Assembly: GCF_000455205.1 (NCBI RefSeq) | Contig: NZ_AUWQ01000035.1 | Location: 35,571-99,570, forward strand | Direction: 5' to 3' | Length of the DNA: 64,000 bases | DNA from: Mycobacterium sp. UM_CSW | GTDB taxonomy: Bacteria > Actinomycetota > Actinomycetes > Mycobacteriales > Mycobacteriaceae | Shown: one piece after another, positions 32,852 to 42,700 of the stretch | Numbering within the stretch: position 1 is the stretch's first letter | Layout of the letters: each line of letters starts with the position of its first letter | Made by a program: the position numbers and the translations under genes | The notes under the pieces: model-generated | The model's database searches: none | What the model was told of the DNA's origin: nothing | What the model saw: only the letters and a program-made list of their open reading frames with translations

Positions 32852-33700
32852 GTGATCGATTTGGGGCTGTCCGGCAAGCGCGCCGTGGTGTCGGGCGCGG
32901 GGTACATCCCGGAGCGCGCGGGCCATGGCTGGTTCACGTCGCTGGCCCTCGCCGCGGCGGGCGCGACGGTGGCCTGCATCGACATCGACGAGCAGCGCGC
33001 GAAAGGGATTGCCGACGAAATCGTCGGCCGGGGAGGCACTGCCGTCCCGATCGTCGCCGATATGACCGACGTCGTGCAGGTCGGTCGGGCGATCGACGAC
33101 GCTGTCGCGGCGCTGGGCGGTGTGGACGTCTGCGTCGACATCATCGGCGGTGCGACGTGGTCGAAGGTCGAGGACTTCACCACCCAAATGTGGGACGCGA
33201 CAATCCATTACAACCTGACCCAGGTCTACTACCTATTTCAAGCCGTCTCTAAGCACATGATCGCCCAGCGCACCGGTGGATCGTTGGTGGCGATCGCCTC
33301 GGTCGACGGCATCGCGGCGGCGGCCTACCACGCCGCCTACGGCGCCGCCAAGGCCGGCGTCATCTCGCTGGTCAAGACCTTCGCCGACGAGCTGGGGCGG
33401 TACGGCATTCGCGCCAACGCGGTCGCGCCGGGCAATGTGGGCACCGGCAACGAGGACCAGCCGCCAAACGAGTACGCCGTCAACGGAATTAACCCACTGG
33501 CGGCGCCCCGCGCCCACGACATCGCCAACGCCGCGTTGTTCCTATCCTCCGAGCTGGCCGCCCGCATCACCGGTCAGACGCTCGTCGTCGACGGCGGTGC
33601 GACGATTCGACAGCTGTGGGGGCTGCCGGAGTCGATGATCCCTTCGGACCCGGGTCAGGCGCTGCCCGACTTTATGCGGCCCGGTCCATCGGGCGGCTAG
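32852..33700 (+). CDS. Short-chain dehydrogenase/reductase
   Basis: 282 residues from GTG 32852 with GGAGGTCGG before it. Cofactor loop VVSGAGYIPERAGHG is atypical (GAGYIPxxxGxG in place of TGxxxGIG), acidic residue after strand 2 in ACIDIDEQR favours NAD. Catalytic Ser in VAIASVDGIA, and YGAAK as the Tyr-x3-Lys. C-terminal ITGQTLVVDGGATIRQL is the classical SDR ending. This resembles the mycofactocin-era or steroid-type SDRs in mycobacteria, but the substrate is open. Ends with a 4-bp overlap with the converging SMP-30 gene. Confidence 0.87.
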   Translation: MIDLGLSGKRAVVSGAGYIPERAGHGWFTSLALAAAGATVACIDIDEQRAKGIADEIVGRGGTAVPIVADMTDVVQVGRAIDDAVAALGGVDVCVDIIGGATWSKVEDFTTQMWDATIHYNLTQVYYLFQAVSKHMIAQRTGGSLVAIASVDGIAAAAYHAAYGAAKAGVISLVKTFADELGRYGIRANAVAPGNVGTGNEDQPPNEYAVNGINPLAAPRAHDIANAALFLSSELAARITGQTLVVDGGATIRQLWGLPESMIPSDPGQALPDFMRPGPSGG

Positions 33701-34656
33701 CGTTGGTGAACTAGCGGCTGGCCAGGTACCGAGCTTCTTCCCTTGAGCACGTAGGAGGTCGTGATCGAGCCGATGTAGATGTCGCGCATGTCCTGCCCAC
33801 CCCAGGCGATGCTGGTCGGGCCGCTCAACAACTCGCCATCGGGGTCTTCGATCACGGTTGTCGCCTGGCCGTCCGGGCTGATCGCCACGATCCTGTTGGC
33901 TAGAACGAGTGTCACCCAGAGGTTTCCGTCGGCGTCGAACGCGCATCCGTCGGCCATCCCCCACCGGCGTGCTGTTTGCGGGTCGGCCATGAGCCGGGCC
34001 TGGTCGGGACCGAACTCGTCGGGGCGCCGGTCCCCCAGCGCCGGGCCGAACCGCTCTTGGGGGCCGAGTGTTTCGCCTTGGATCGGGAATCGGACCACGT
34101 CCGCGGTCAGCGTGCGGACCGCATACAGGTAATCCTCAGCGCGGTCCAGCGCCATGCAGTTTGGGAAGCTCACCCCGTTGGCGACCACGTGCGCCGATTG
34201 GCGATCCGGCGCGACCCGAAAGATGAAACCATCGGCGGTGCCGCGCGCGATGGTATCCATAAGATCATCTGTCATAGTGCTCACCGAACACCACAACGCC
34301 CCAACGGAATCCACCAGAACAATGTTGAGCCACCGCAGCGGACGTCCATCGAGTTGCTCGCTTAAGACCGCCGTGATCGCGCCGGTCTGCGGGTCGAGAT
34401 CGTGCAGCACACCCAAGCCCCAATTGGCGATCAGGAAGTGGCCGTTGCTGTCGAGCGCAATTCCGTTCGGCTCGCCGCCCGCCTGCCCGATTCGCCGAAC
34501 GGTGTCCTCATCAACGAGTTCTGCGACAGCCGAGCCCTTGTCGGATGCGAACACCCGACCACCACCCGCCACCACAATGTGTTCCGGGCGATCCACCCCG
34601 CGCCCGACGGGGTGCAGACCGGTTACCCCGATGGGCGTCTCGGCTGTTTCGCTCAT
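33697..34656 (-). CDS. SMP-30/gluconolactonase-like beta-propeller hydrolase
   Basis: 319 residues from ATG 34656. Six-bladed propeller pattern with repeated strands: PNGIALDSNGHFLIANW, LWCSVSTMTDDL, VSFPNCMALDRAEDYLYAV, DGCAFDADGNLWVTLV, SGPTSIAWGGQDMRDIYIGS. Metal-binding Glu near residue 25 (PEHIVV) and Asn/Asp in NG/DG loops fit the SMP-30 group. Such enzymes hydrolyse lactones or act as strictosidine-synthase-like proteins. Soluble. It is the last mycobacterial-style gene before the defence island. Confidence 0.86.
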   Translation of the reverse strand: MSETAETPIGVTGLHPVGRGVDRPEHIVVAGGGRVFASDKGSAVAELVDEDTVRRIGQAGGEPNGIALDSNGHFLIANWGLGVLHDLDPQTGAITAVLSEQLDGRPLRWLNIVLVDSVGALWCSVSTMTDDLMDTIARGTADGFIFRVAPDRQSAHVVANGVSFPNCMALDRAEDYLYAVRTLTADVVRFPIQGETLGPQERFGPALGDRRPDEFGPDQARLMADPQTARRWGMADGCAFDADGNLWVTLVLANRIVAISPDGQATTVIEDPDGELLSGPTSIAWGGQDMRDIYIGSITTSYVLKGRSSVPGQPLVHQR

Positions 34657-34767
34657 CGATGCCCCTTGTGGACTTGTCCCACGTCAGGCTAGCGGAGGTA
34701 CGGGCTGGCAGATCCAGGCCCTCTGACCAAAGCCATATGTCGGATACGACCGGTGTGCCTCTAGGGT

Positions 34768-35988
34768 TTATTGCGGTGGTGCATCGACCCCTTTCCGAGC
34801 GATGTGTGACCTGAGCTGCGCGGCGACTGACGGCGGCAATTCGCTGTACTTGACTCCGCCATCTGCGACAGGCCTCCTCCATTGATGATCGAGGATGCGC
34901 TTGCCAAGCGATCCGTCTCGGAGAATGCGGGGTCCCCAGATCTGAACTTCCTTGAGCACAGAGCCAGCCCACTCCGCAGTGACATACGTGGGGCGGAAGT
35001 CCTGCACGAACCCTTCGCCGTTGAGGCCGCACTTCATGTCACAGAGACTTCCGGGCGCGAGGTCGAAGTGTACGAGGAACTTCCCATTTATGGCGACCTC
35101 CGTGCCCGCCGGCCAACCTCCCTCGCCCATGGTTTCGCCGATCTCGGCTCCGCTGGGTTCCGCACTGCTTGTTGTCAATTCACGTTGTAGGCCAATCTCA
35201 GAGCCAGCAACTCTTTCTGATAGACCTATGTTCGCGACCACACTGGCGTGGTCTGACACCCCGGCCGTTCGGGGCTTGTGTAGTATCGAGGCATCCATTA
35301 TCGCGTGCTGTAGTGCTGGGGATAGGAAGATGTAGTCCAACCGAAATCCGTTGAGGTCTTGGGACTTCCCTGTTGCCTTGTCTTTTCTTTTCGAATACCA
35401 CGTGTACTCACGGGCCTGGCCGTGAAGGTGGCGCCACCCATCGACGAACCCGATGTCAATTAGCTTTGTCATGTAGTTCGACATCGCAAACATTTCACCT
35501 TCGGTATCGATCCGAAATCCGGTGTTGAAGTCGCCCATGATGATTGCCCTCCGATCCTTGCGGGCGACTGCATAGTTGATAGTGCTTTCCCAGAGCAACT
35601 CTTTGCGCCTAGCGCCCGAGATCCCGTACCCATCCTGGAACTTGTGGTCCGGAGTACCCGGGATGTGCAGAATAAGCACGTCCAGGTCGAACGCATTGAG
35701 GCAAACAGCGAGCCACCGTTCGCGATCGATGTCGGGAGAGTGCTGATCATCAGTATGGTCGATCTGCCACTTCGAAGCTGCGAGTAGACCATTCTGATGG
35801 CCCGTTGGGTTCGACGTCGCGATAAACGGGTAGCCAAGACGCTGCAGATGGGCGCGCAGCAATGTTTCGTTTCGCGTCTGAAACTCGGTGAGGGCCAACA
35901 AGTCTGGGTGGACATCTTCGATGTGTTGGCAGATTGCTTGGACCCGCGAACCGCCGCCGTGGCTGATGTTCCAGTTAAGAACGCGCAC
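34768..35988 (-). CDS. Endonuclease/exonuclease/phosphatase (EEP) family nuclease with C-terminal extension
   Basis: 406 residues. Residues 1-252 are an EEP (DNase I/exonuclease III) domain with the full site: Asn6 (LNWNISH), Glu35 (LTEFQTR), Asp153/Asn155 (MGDFNTG), Asp218 (RLDYIFLS) and Asp246/His247 (GVSDHAS). Residues about 290-406 form an extra domain (VAINGKFLVHFDLAPGSLCD, FRPTYVTAEWAGSVLKEVQIWGPRI) not recognised. Metal-dependent phosphodiesterase, probably on DNA or nucleotides. Codon use and GC are clearly lower than in the SMP-30 gene, marking the island's left edge. Divergent from the HNH gene, so the two may be one module. Confidence 0.83.
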   Translation of the reverse strand: MRVLNWNISHGGGSRVQAICQHIEDVHPDLLALTEFQTRNETLLRAHLQRLGYPFIATSNPTGHQNGLLAASKWQIDHTDDQHSPDIDRERWLAVCLNAFDLDVLILHIPGTPDHKFQDGYGISGARRKELLWESTINYAVARKDRRAIIMGDFNTGFRIDTEGEMFAMSNYMTKLIDIGFVDGWRHLHGQAREYTWYSKRKDKATGKSQDLNGFRLDYIFLSPALQHAIMDASILHKPRTAGVSDHASVVANIGLSERVAGSEIGLQRELTTSSAEPSGAEIGETMGEGGWPAGTEVAINGKFLVHFDLAPGSLCDMKCGLNGEGFVQDFRPTYVTAEWAGSVLKEVQIWGPRILRDGSLGKRILDHQWRRPVADGGVKYSELPPSVAAQLRSHIARKGVDAPPQ

Positions 35989-36106
35989 TTCCTCACCATC
36001 CGCTTGGTCATTCCACGCCTTGTCGAGCGGACTCTACCAACCGTCAGCGCGACAAGGGCGTTGCAAACCGGCCCTTTGCGAGTACGTTCTATGACAAACT
36101 CCGACC

Positions 36107-36991
36107 ATGGATAGCGAAGTCGAGCTGCATCTGCGTCGACTCATCTTCGACCGATTGGCCGAACTTATCGCTGAAAACGGTGTTGTCATGAGATCCGAAC
36201 TCGAATCTCTGCAGGTCGGAGATGACACGTATCGACTCATTGATCAAGGCCGCGGCATCAGAAACCCCAAGGACATGCTCGCGACGCTTTCGGTTGTATC
36301 AAGCCCTGACGGCCCATACTCGGACACTCAAATTGGTAATGGGCTTCTTGCATATGACTACAGGAAAGGCAGCAACGATGGAGACAACCGGAAGTTGCGG
36401 CGAGCAGTCGAGCTGGGGCTCCCGATCATCCTGCTGCGCAAGATCCGAGCCACCGTGTACGTACCAGTTTTCCCGGCGTATGTCATCAAGGATGATGGAG
36501 CCAACCGACGATTCTTAATCGCTTTCGACGAAAGCTTCAGGTCGGTAGCCGATCCCCTCCATCTCGATCCGGTCGAGCGTGAGTATGCGCAGCGTTCGAT
36601 CAAGCAGCGGCTGCACCAGCCCGAATTTCGAGGGCGAATCATGCTTGCGTACCGACAGCAGTGCACCATATGCAAACTCAGACACGGCAGACTGCTCGAC
36701 GCCGCGCACATCGTCGGTGACGATAAACCGCACGGTATTCCGTCGGTGGAAAACGGACTGAGCTTGTGCAAGATCCACCATGCGGCCTACGACGCAAACC
36801 TGCTGGGCATTTCGCCTGACTACACCGTCCAAATTAGAGATGAGCTTATGAGCGAAGTTGACGGCCCGATGCTTCTACATGGTCTGCAGGAAATGAACCA
36901 GCGCTTGATCACATTGCCCAAGCGACGTGCTGATCGACCCTCCAAAGAACGGCTAGCGGAACGTTTCGACGAGTTTCTAGCAGCAGGTTAG
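36107..36991 (+). CDS. HNH restriction endonuclease-like protein
   Basis: 294 residues from ATG 36107. C-terminal HNH nuclease: Cys186-x2-Cys189 (CTICKLRHG), His201 (AAHIVGD), Asn216 (VENGLSL), Cys221 and His224/His225 (CKIHHAAYD), a complete zinc-bound beta-beta-alpha site. Residues about 40-140 are a separate domain (GIRNPKDMLATLSVVSSPDG, GNGLLAYDYRKGSNDGDNRK) that recalls the N-terminal parts of McrA-like enzymes acting on modified DNA; that is inference. Low GC relative to neighbours. Divergent from the EEP nuclease (118-bp gap) and convergent with the SNF2 helicase. Confidence 0.85.
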   Translation: MDSEVELHLRRLIFDRLAELIAENGVVMRSELESLQVGDDTYRLIDQGRGIRNPKDMLATLSVVSSPDGPYSDTQIGNGLLAYDYRKGSNDGDNRKLRRAVELGLPIILLRKIRATVYVPVFPAYVIKDDGANRRFLIAFDESFRSVADPLHLDPVEREYAQRSIKQRLHQPEFRGRIMLAYRQQCTICKLRHGRLLDAAHIVGDDKPHGIPSVENGLSLCKIHHAAYDANLLGISPDYTVQIRDELMSEVDGPMLLHGLQEMNQRLITLPKRRADRPSKERLAERFDEFLAAG

Positions 36992-37015
36992 AACGCAGCC
37001 GCGATAGGGCTACGG

Positions 37016-39664
37016 TTATGCGCTCTGACCGAACAACCGCTCCCGCTCGGCGGCGATCACCTCGCGGGCTAGCTCAGCCTCGGAGATGTCGTAGGCCTCT
37101 GGGGCGCTCGCGGCGGTCTCGCTCTCGCGGGCGAATTCTGCGAACAGCGCGGCCTTGCGGGCCCAGATCTCCCGAATCCGTTGGTCGACACCTTCCTCCG
37201 ACAACAGGCGATGAACCTGCACCGACTCCAGCTGGCCCATGCGGCGGGCCCGGGCCACCGCCTGCCACTCCATGGTCGGCTTGACTTGTGGTTCGCAGAT
37301 CACCACCACGGAGGCGGCCTGAATGTTCAGCCCTACCCCGCCGGCCACGATCTGGGCCACCAGCACCGCCCCGTGCCCGGCGGCGGAGAACTCGTCGACC
37401 ATGGTCTGGCGTTTGGTCGCCGGCACCGATCCGGACAGTGGACCGAACACCTGGCCTGGCATCTCGCGGGCTACCTGATCCAGAACATTGCGGAAGTAGG
37501 AGAAAACGACGACCCGCCGACCGTTGTCCTCAGCTTCTTTGACAAGTTCGATGAGCCGCTGCATTTTGCTCGACATGCCGCCCTGGGTCATCGCCGCTTG
37601 TCGCATGGCCATGAAGTTCCCGCCCTGCACAGCCTCCCGGTAGGCGGTGGCATCTTCCTTCGACATTGCCAGCCACTCATCGACCTCGACCAGATCCGGT
37701 AACTCGGTCAGTACGTCTTCCTGGTTGCGCCGCAGATAGGCCGGTGCGACCTGTCGCCGGAATTTGCGCGGCGCCAACTCGTCTGCGTCGATCACCAACT
37801 TCGGCTGGAGGTACAGCACCAGGTTGCGGAACTCCTCGATCCGATTCTCTAGCGGTGTCCCGGTGAGCAGCACCGCCCAGTCCGCACCGTCCAGGCACAG
37901 CCGTGAATTGCGGGTGCGGGCCGCGTCAGGGTTCTTGATGTAGTGGGCTTCATCGATCACGACGCAGCCGATGTCAGACGGCACATTGCGCTGGGCGTGC
38001 AGCCACGGCAACGTCTCGAAAGTGGTGACCGCGACCCCGCCGTCGCGGTCCCACGCCCGAACCGCCGCGCCCCGTTCGTAACCGTGCAGGCGGTACGGGC
38101 GCATCTTGGACTTGGAGGTGACTTCCCGCACCCAGTTCGTCACCACCGCTGCCGGGCAGATCACCAAGAAATGCTGAGAACCCTTGGCCCGTAGATGCGC
38201 CACTACCGCGAGCGCCTCCACCGTCTTCCCCAGACCCATCTCGTCGCCCAGAATCACCTTGCGCTGCACCAACGCAAAGCGGGCGCCGAAGCTCTGATAG
38301 CCGCGCAGCGACGCCAATAGATAGTCGGTGCGCAACTCTTGTGCCCGCACCGCCGCCACGATCTCGTCGGGCAGATCCCCGTGCGCCTTCGCCGCGTCTT
38401 CGGTGATAAAGCCGAGCTCGGCCAGCAGTGCAAAATAATCGGCTGGCCGGCCCAGGAAGTCCTCCCAGACATCCCCGCCCCGCGCTGCCGCGCGGGCATC
38501 GGACATCAACCGGGCCTGTTCGACGACAGCACGGGCCGTCTCCTCGAACTCGGCTACCGTGCGTCCGGCGGCACACAGCACCACGACGCTCACCACTTGC
38601 CCGTACAAGGCGCTGCCCAATGGGGCGAAACCCTTGGCTCGATCCAGGTCGGCTGCCGTGCCGATCGACTTGCGCACCGCGTCCCACACACGCAGCTGCC
38701 GCAACAACGCGGTCGCCTTGGCGCTGCGGTTCTTGATGTCGATGCGCACCGGCATCTCGTCATAGGTGGTCTGCCACAACGTTTGTGCCGCACCCCGGAT
38801 CCGGGTGGCGGAGACACCACCGATGCCGGGAAGACGGTGCAACCCCGGGTATCGCAAGACCTCCGCCACCGTTTTGAGACCCGCGTCGGTCAGCGGCGCG
38901 GTGCGAATCCTCTCCCGCGTGGCCTCCTTCAGCCGGTCCACCGGCATGCCCACGATCAACCGCTCCGTCTCAGCCTTCCGGACCAACATCCCAGCCTCCA
39001 TCGCGGCCGCGCGGCAGCGGGCCTCCTCAGCCAGGGCACTTTGGACCTTCGCGATCGCGTCCGGCAGCGCGGCCAACGCTTTCGCGGCCAAGAGTTGCGG
39101 CGAGTTGCCCAGCTCGGCCAGTCTCGCGCCGAGGCCCACCCAATCAGCCAGCGCATCGGTGACCGCGATCGGTCTTGGCTCAGCCGGCGGAGCCGCGGCC
39201 AGCCTCGCCAGTGTGTCGGCCATCCCGTGGGCCACGAAGTAGTCGCGGAACGCCGTCAGGAACTGCGCCGCTTGAGTTCCCTTATCGCGTGCGGTGCCGC
39301 CGCGGAAGAAGCGGGTCGCTCCGGTCAGTGCACGCACATCGTGCAGCGCGGCAGGCACCTCGGTCGTCAGCCGCTTTAACGCTGTCAAGAAGTCATTGCT
39401 GATCGTTGGCAGCGCGTCGTAGCGAGCCAGATCCCGCAGCAGGGCGGCATCCCGCCCGTATAGCGGCAGGACCCGCCAGGCCCATTCGCCCTCCCGCTCG
39501 GCGACCTGGACAAGCCGGGTGCGTAATGCGTCACGGGCAGCCAGAGACGCCGCAGCGACCGCGCTACGCTGCGCGCGCACCCGCGTGCCCGATGCCACCC
39601 AGGCGGCAACCTCGTCGGTGAGCTGTCGTAGCTGTTGTCGTTCGTCGCGCTTCATGGTTCTCAT
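37016..39664 (-). CDS. SNF2-family helicase with long N-terminal region and HhH motif
   Basis: 882 residues from ATG 39664 (ATG 39655 also in frame). Residues 1-260 are helical and unrecognised; a helix-hairpin-helix follows at about 275-300 (LHRLPGIGGVSATRIRGAA). The SNF2 motor occupies about 455-850: motif I GDEMGLGKT with Lys480, DEAH in CVVIDEAHYIKN, motif III LLTGTPLENR, motif V VAGGVGLNIQAAS and motif VI ARARRMGQ. It moves along double-stranded DNA rather than unwinding it. No nuclease domain seen. It faces away from the helicase-methyltransferase operon across a 116-bp gap that contains a long-spaced inverted repeat, and is probably part of the same defence locus. Confidence 0.85.
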   Translation of the reverse strand: MRTMKRDERQQLRQLTDEVAAWVASGTRVRAQRSAVAAASLAARDALRTRLVQVAEREGEWAWRVLPLYGRDAALLRDLARYDALPTISNDFLTALKRLTTEVPAALHDVRALTGATRFFRGGTARDKGTQAAQFLTAFRDYFVAHGMADTLARLAAAPPAEPRPIAVTDALADWVGLGARLAELGNSPQLLAAKALAALPDAIAKVQSALAEEARCRAAAMEAGMLVRKAETERLIVGMPVDRLKEATRERIRTAPLTDAGLKTVAEVLRYPGLHRLPGIGGVSATRIRGAAQTLWQTTYDEMPVRIDIKNRSAKATALLRQLRVWDAVRKSIGTAADLDRAKGFAPLGSALYGQVVSVVVLCAAGRTVAEFEETARAVVEQARLMSDARAAARGGDVWEDFLGRPADYFALLAELGFITEDAAKAHGDLPDEIVAAVRAQELRTDYLLASLRGYQSFGARFALVQRKVILGDEMGLGKTVEALAVVAHLRAKGSQHFLVICPAAVVTNWVREVTSKSKMRPYRLHGYERGAAVRAWDRDGGVAVTTFETLPWLHAQRNVPSDIGCVVIDEAHYIKNPDAARTRNSRLCLDGADWAVLLTGTPLENRIEEFRNLVLYLQPKLVIDADELAPRKFRRQVAPAYLRRNQEDVLTELPDLVEVDEWLAMSKEDATAYREAVQGGNFMAMRQAAMTQGGMSSKMQRLIELVKEAEDNGRRVVVFSYFRNVLDQVAREMPGQVFGPLSGSVPATKRQTMVDEFSAAGHGAVLVAQIVAGGVGLNIQAASVVVICEPQVKPTMEWQAVARARRMGQLESVQVHRLLSEEGVDQRIREIWARKAALFAEFARESETAASAPEAYDISEAELAREVIAAERERLFGQSA

Positions 39665-39690
39665 CGTTCGAGCACAATCGCCGCGAACAT

Positions 39691-39759
39691 TAGCCGACCA
39701 AACGGACTTGGAAAAACCCCTTACATGTGTCGGACCGATCGATTAACGTGGGTCGGCTA
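39691..39759. promoter_or_regulatory. Spaced inverted repeat in divergent promoter region
   Basis: TAGCCGACC (39691-39699) recurs as its exact reverse complement GGTCGGCTA (39751-39759), 51 nt apart. One copy lies near each divergent start (39664 and 39781). This is the expected form of a paired operator that could control both directions; no regulator gene is adjacent. Confidence 0.45.
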
Positions 39760-39780
39760 TCGAGGTGGGGAGAGTTACAA

Positions 39781-42700
39781 ATGCTATTGGAAGAACTCAA
39801 GCCAGGACTGCGCATCGCCGGGCTGATCCCCGGTCAGGTCGTCACCGTCATCTTCGCGCAGTCCCACGGCGCCGACACTGTTGAATTGACGTTCAAGACT
39901 GCCTCCGGCGGCCTCGACCAGCAGCTGATCTTCCGCAAAGACGAGAACAAGCTATCCGTCGCGCAGACCGGCGGCCGCCCCTTCTCAGCCCCGGCGTCCG
40001 AATTCAAACTCGTCGCTGAAGCTCAGCGCATCACCCTCGCCGGGCTGTACGACCCGATGCTCGCCGTCGCAACGAGCGACGTGCGGCCCCTGCCCCACCA
40101 AATCAGCGCCGTCTACGGCGAACTGCTGCCCCGTACCCCACTGCGGTTTCTGCTCGCCGACGACCCCGGCGCCGGCAAAACCATCATGGCCGGGCTATAC
40201 ATCAAAGAACTGATCCTGCGCGACGACATCAAACGCTGCCTCGTCGTCGCACCCGGCGGCCTAGTAGAACAGTGGCAAGACGAACTATTCTTCAAATTCG
40301 GGCTGCGGTTCGACCTACTTACCAACCAGGCCATCGACGCCTACATCAACGACAACGTCTTTGAGACCCACCCCCTGCTCATCGCGCGGATGGACCAGCT
40401 TTCCCGTAACCAGGAGCTGCAAATCCAAATCCAAGACACCGAATGGGACCTCGTCGTCATCGACGAAGCGCACCGCATGGCCGCCCACTACTTCGGCGGC
40501 AAACTCGAAAAGACCAAGCGCTTCCAACTCGGCGAACTGCTCGGCCGACTCACCCGCCACCTGCTGCTGATGACCGCCACCCCGCACTCGGGCAAAGTGG
40601 AGGATTACCAGCTGTTCCTGACGCTGCTCGACCGGGACCGCTTCGAAGGCAAGAACAGCCAAAACCCCGAAACAACCGGCATCATGCGCCGCATGATCAA
40701 AGAGGACCTGCTCACCTTCGACGGCAAGCGGCTCTTTCCCGAACGCAAGGCCGAAACCGTTCCATACGAGCTCACCCAACTTGAAGAAAACCTCTACGAG
40801 CAGGTCACTGACTACGTCCGCGAAGGCATGAACCGCGCCGACCGGGTCGGTGGCAAACGCAAGAACACCGTCGGATTCGCCCTGACCGTCCTACAGCGCC
40901 GCCTGGCGTCCAGCCCCGAAGCCATCTACAAAAGCCTGGTGCGACGCACCCAACGCCTGCATCGCAAGAAGCAAGAAATCCTCAACGGCACCTACCGCGA
41001 AACCGAACCCACCGTCGATCTCGAAGGCCTCGACGCTGACGACTACAACGCCGAAGAGGTCGAGCAACTCGAAGAAGAACTCCTCGACGCCGCCACCGCC
41101 TCCCAAACTGTCGAGGAACTCGACGCCGAACTCGCCGAACTCGCCGACCTGACCGCACTTGCCAAGCAGGTTCGCGACAGCGGCACCGACCGCAAATGGA
41201 GCGAACTGCGCACCATCCTGGAAGACCACGCGCTAATCACCGACAACGACGGCGCGCCGCGCAAATTCATCATCTTCACCGAACACCGCGACACACTTGA
41301 CTACCTGACCACCCGCATCCGCACCCTCATCGGCAAACCCGACGCTGTCAAAGCCATCCATGGCGGCGTACGCCGCGGCGAACGGCGCTTAATCACCGAG
41401 GAATTCACCAAAAACCCCGAGACCCAGATCCTCATCGCCACCGACGCCGCCGGCGAAGGCCTCAACCTGCAGGCCGCCCACCTCATGGTCAACTACGACC
41501 TGCCCTGGAACCCCAACCGCATCGAACAGCGCTTCGGCCGCATCCACCGCATCGGCCAAGAAGAAGTCTGCCGACTCTGGAACATCGTCGCTTCCAACAC
41601 CCGCGAAGGCGACGTCTACACGCGCCTGCTCATCAAGATCGAAGAACAGCGGAAAGCCTATGGCGGCAAAGTCTTCGACGTCCTGGGCGACGCATTCCAC
41701 GAAACCCCGCTGCGCGAGCTGCTCCTGAAAGCCATCCGCTACGGTGACGACCCCCAGGTCCGCGAAAAGATGCACGAGGTCGTCGACGCAACCGTCTCCG
41801 AAGGTCTACCAGAACTACTCAAAGAACGCGCCCTGGCCGCCGACCACCTCGCCGAAGCCGACCTCGCCGAACTGCGCGCCGCCATGGACGAAGCCCGCGC
41901 ACGCCGGCTGCAACCCCACTACATCGAACTGGCCTTCAAAGCCGCCTTCACCCGCCTCGGCGGGCGCATCGCCAAACGCGAACGCGGCCGCTACGAGATC
42001 CCCCACGTGCCCCCCCAGATCCGTGCCAGCAAGTATCAGCCCATCGCCACCAAATACGACCGCGTCACCTTCGACCTCGAACACGTCCGACCCGAAAGCC
42101 AAACCCGAGCAGATCTGCTCGCCCCCGGCCACCCACTGCACGACGCCGTCATGGAGGAAACTACCAAACTGCTTGGCGGAGCACTGAATTACGGGACCGT
42201 GCTGGTCTCCTCCACCCTCGAAGAGCCGCATCTCCTGGTCGGCGTGATCGAAGAAGTCTGCGACGCCACCGGCGCCAGCATTTCCCGACGTTTCGGCTAC
42301 GCCTTCGTCGACAGCTACGGCACCGTCAGCCACGCCGGCCCTGCGCCCTACCTCGACTGCGTCGCCGCACCCGACACCCCCGCCGTCACAGCCGCCCGCC
42401 AGCTGCCGTGGCTCGCCGAAGCCGAAGACCGCGCCATGAGCTGGATCATCACTAACCAACTCCCCGGCTACCTCGCCGAAGTCCAACCCCGCCGCGCCGC
42501 CGAACTCGCCAAGACTCGCGCCCTGGTCATCAAACGGCTCGAAGGCGAACGCGACCGGCTACTGTTCGACTCAGCCATCGCAGCAGAGAAAGAGCACGCC
42601 GGCGACAAGCCCAAAGAATCGTCAGAAAGCCTCAACCGCAAAGCCGTTGACCTCGACGTGCGACTACGTAAACGTCTCGAGCTGCTCGACCAACAAGAAC

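Noticed and set aside
34657-34767. Possible left attachment site of the defence island
   Set aside because: No tRNA, integrase or repeat matching the right edge (51656-52055) could be found by eye.
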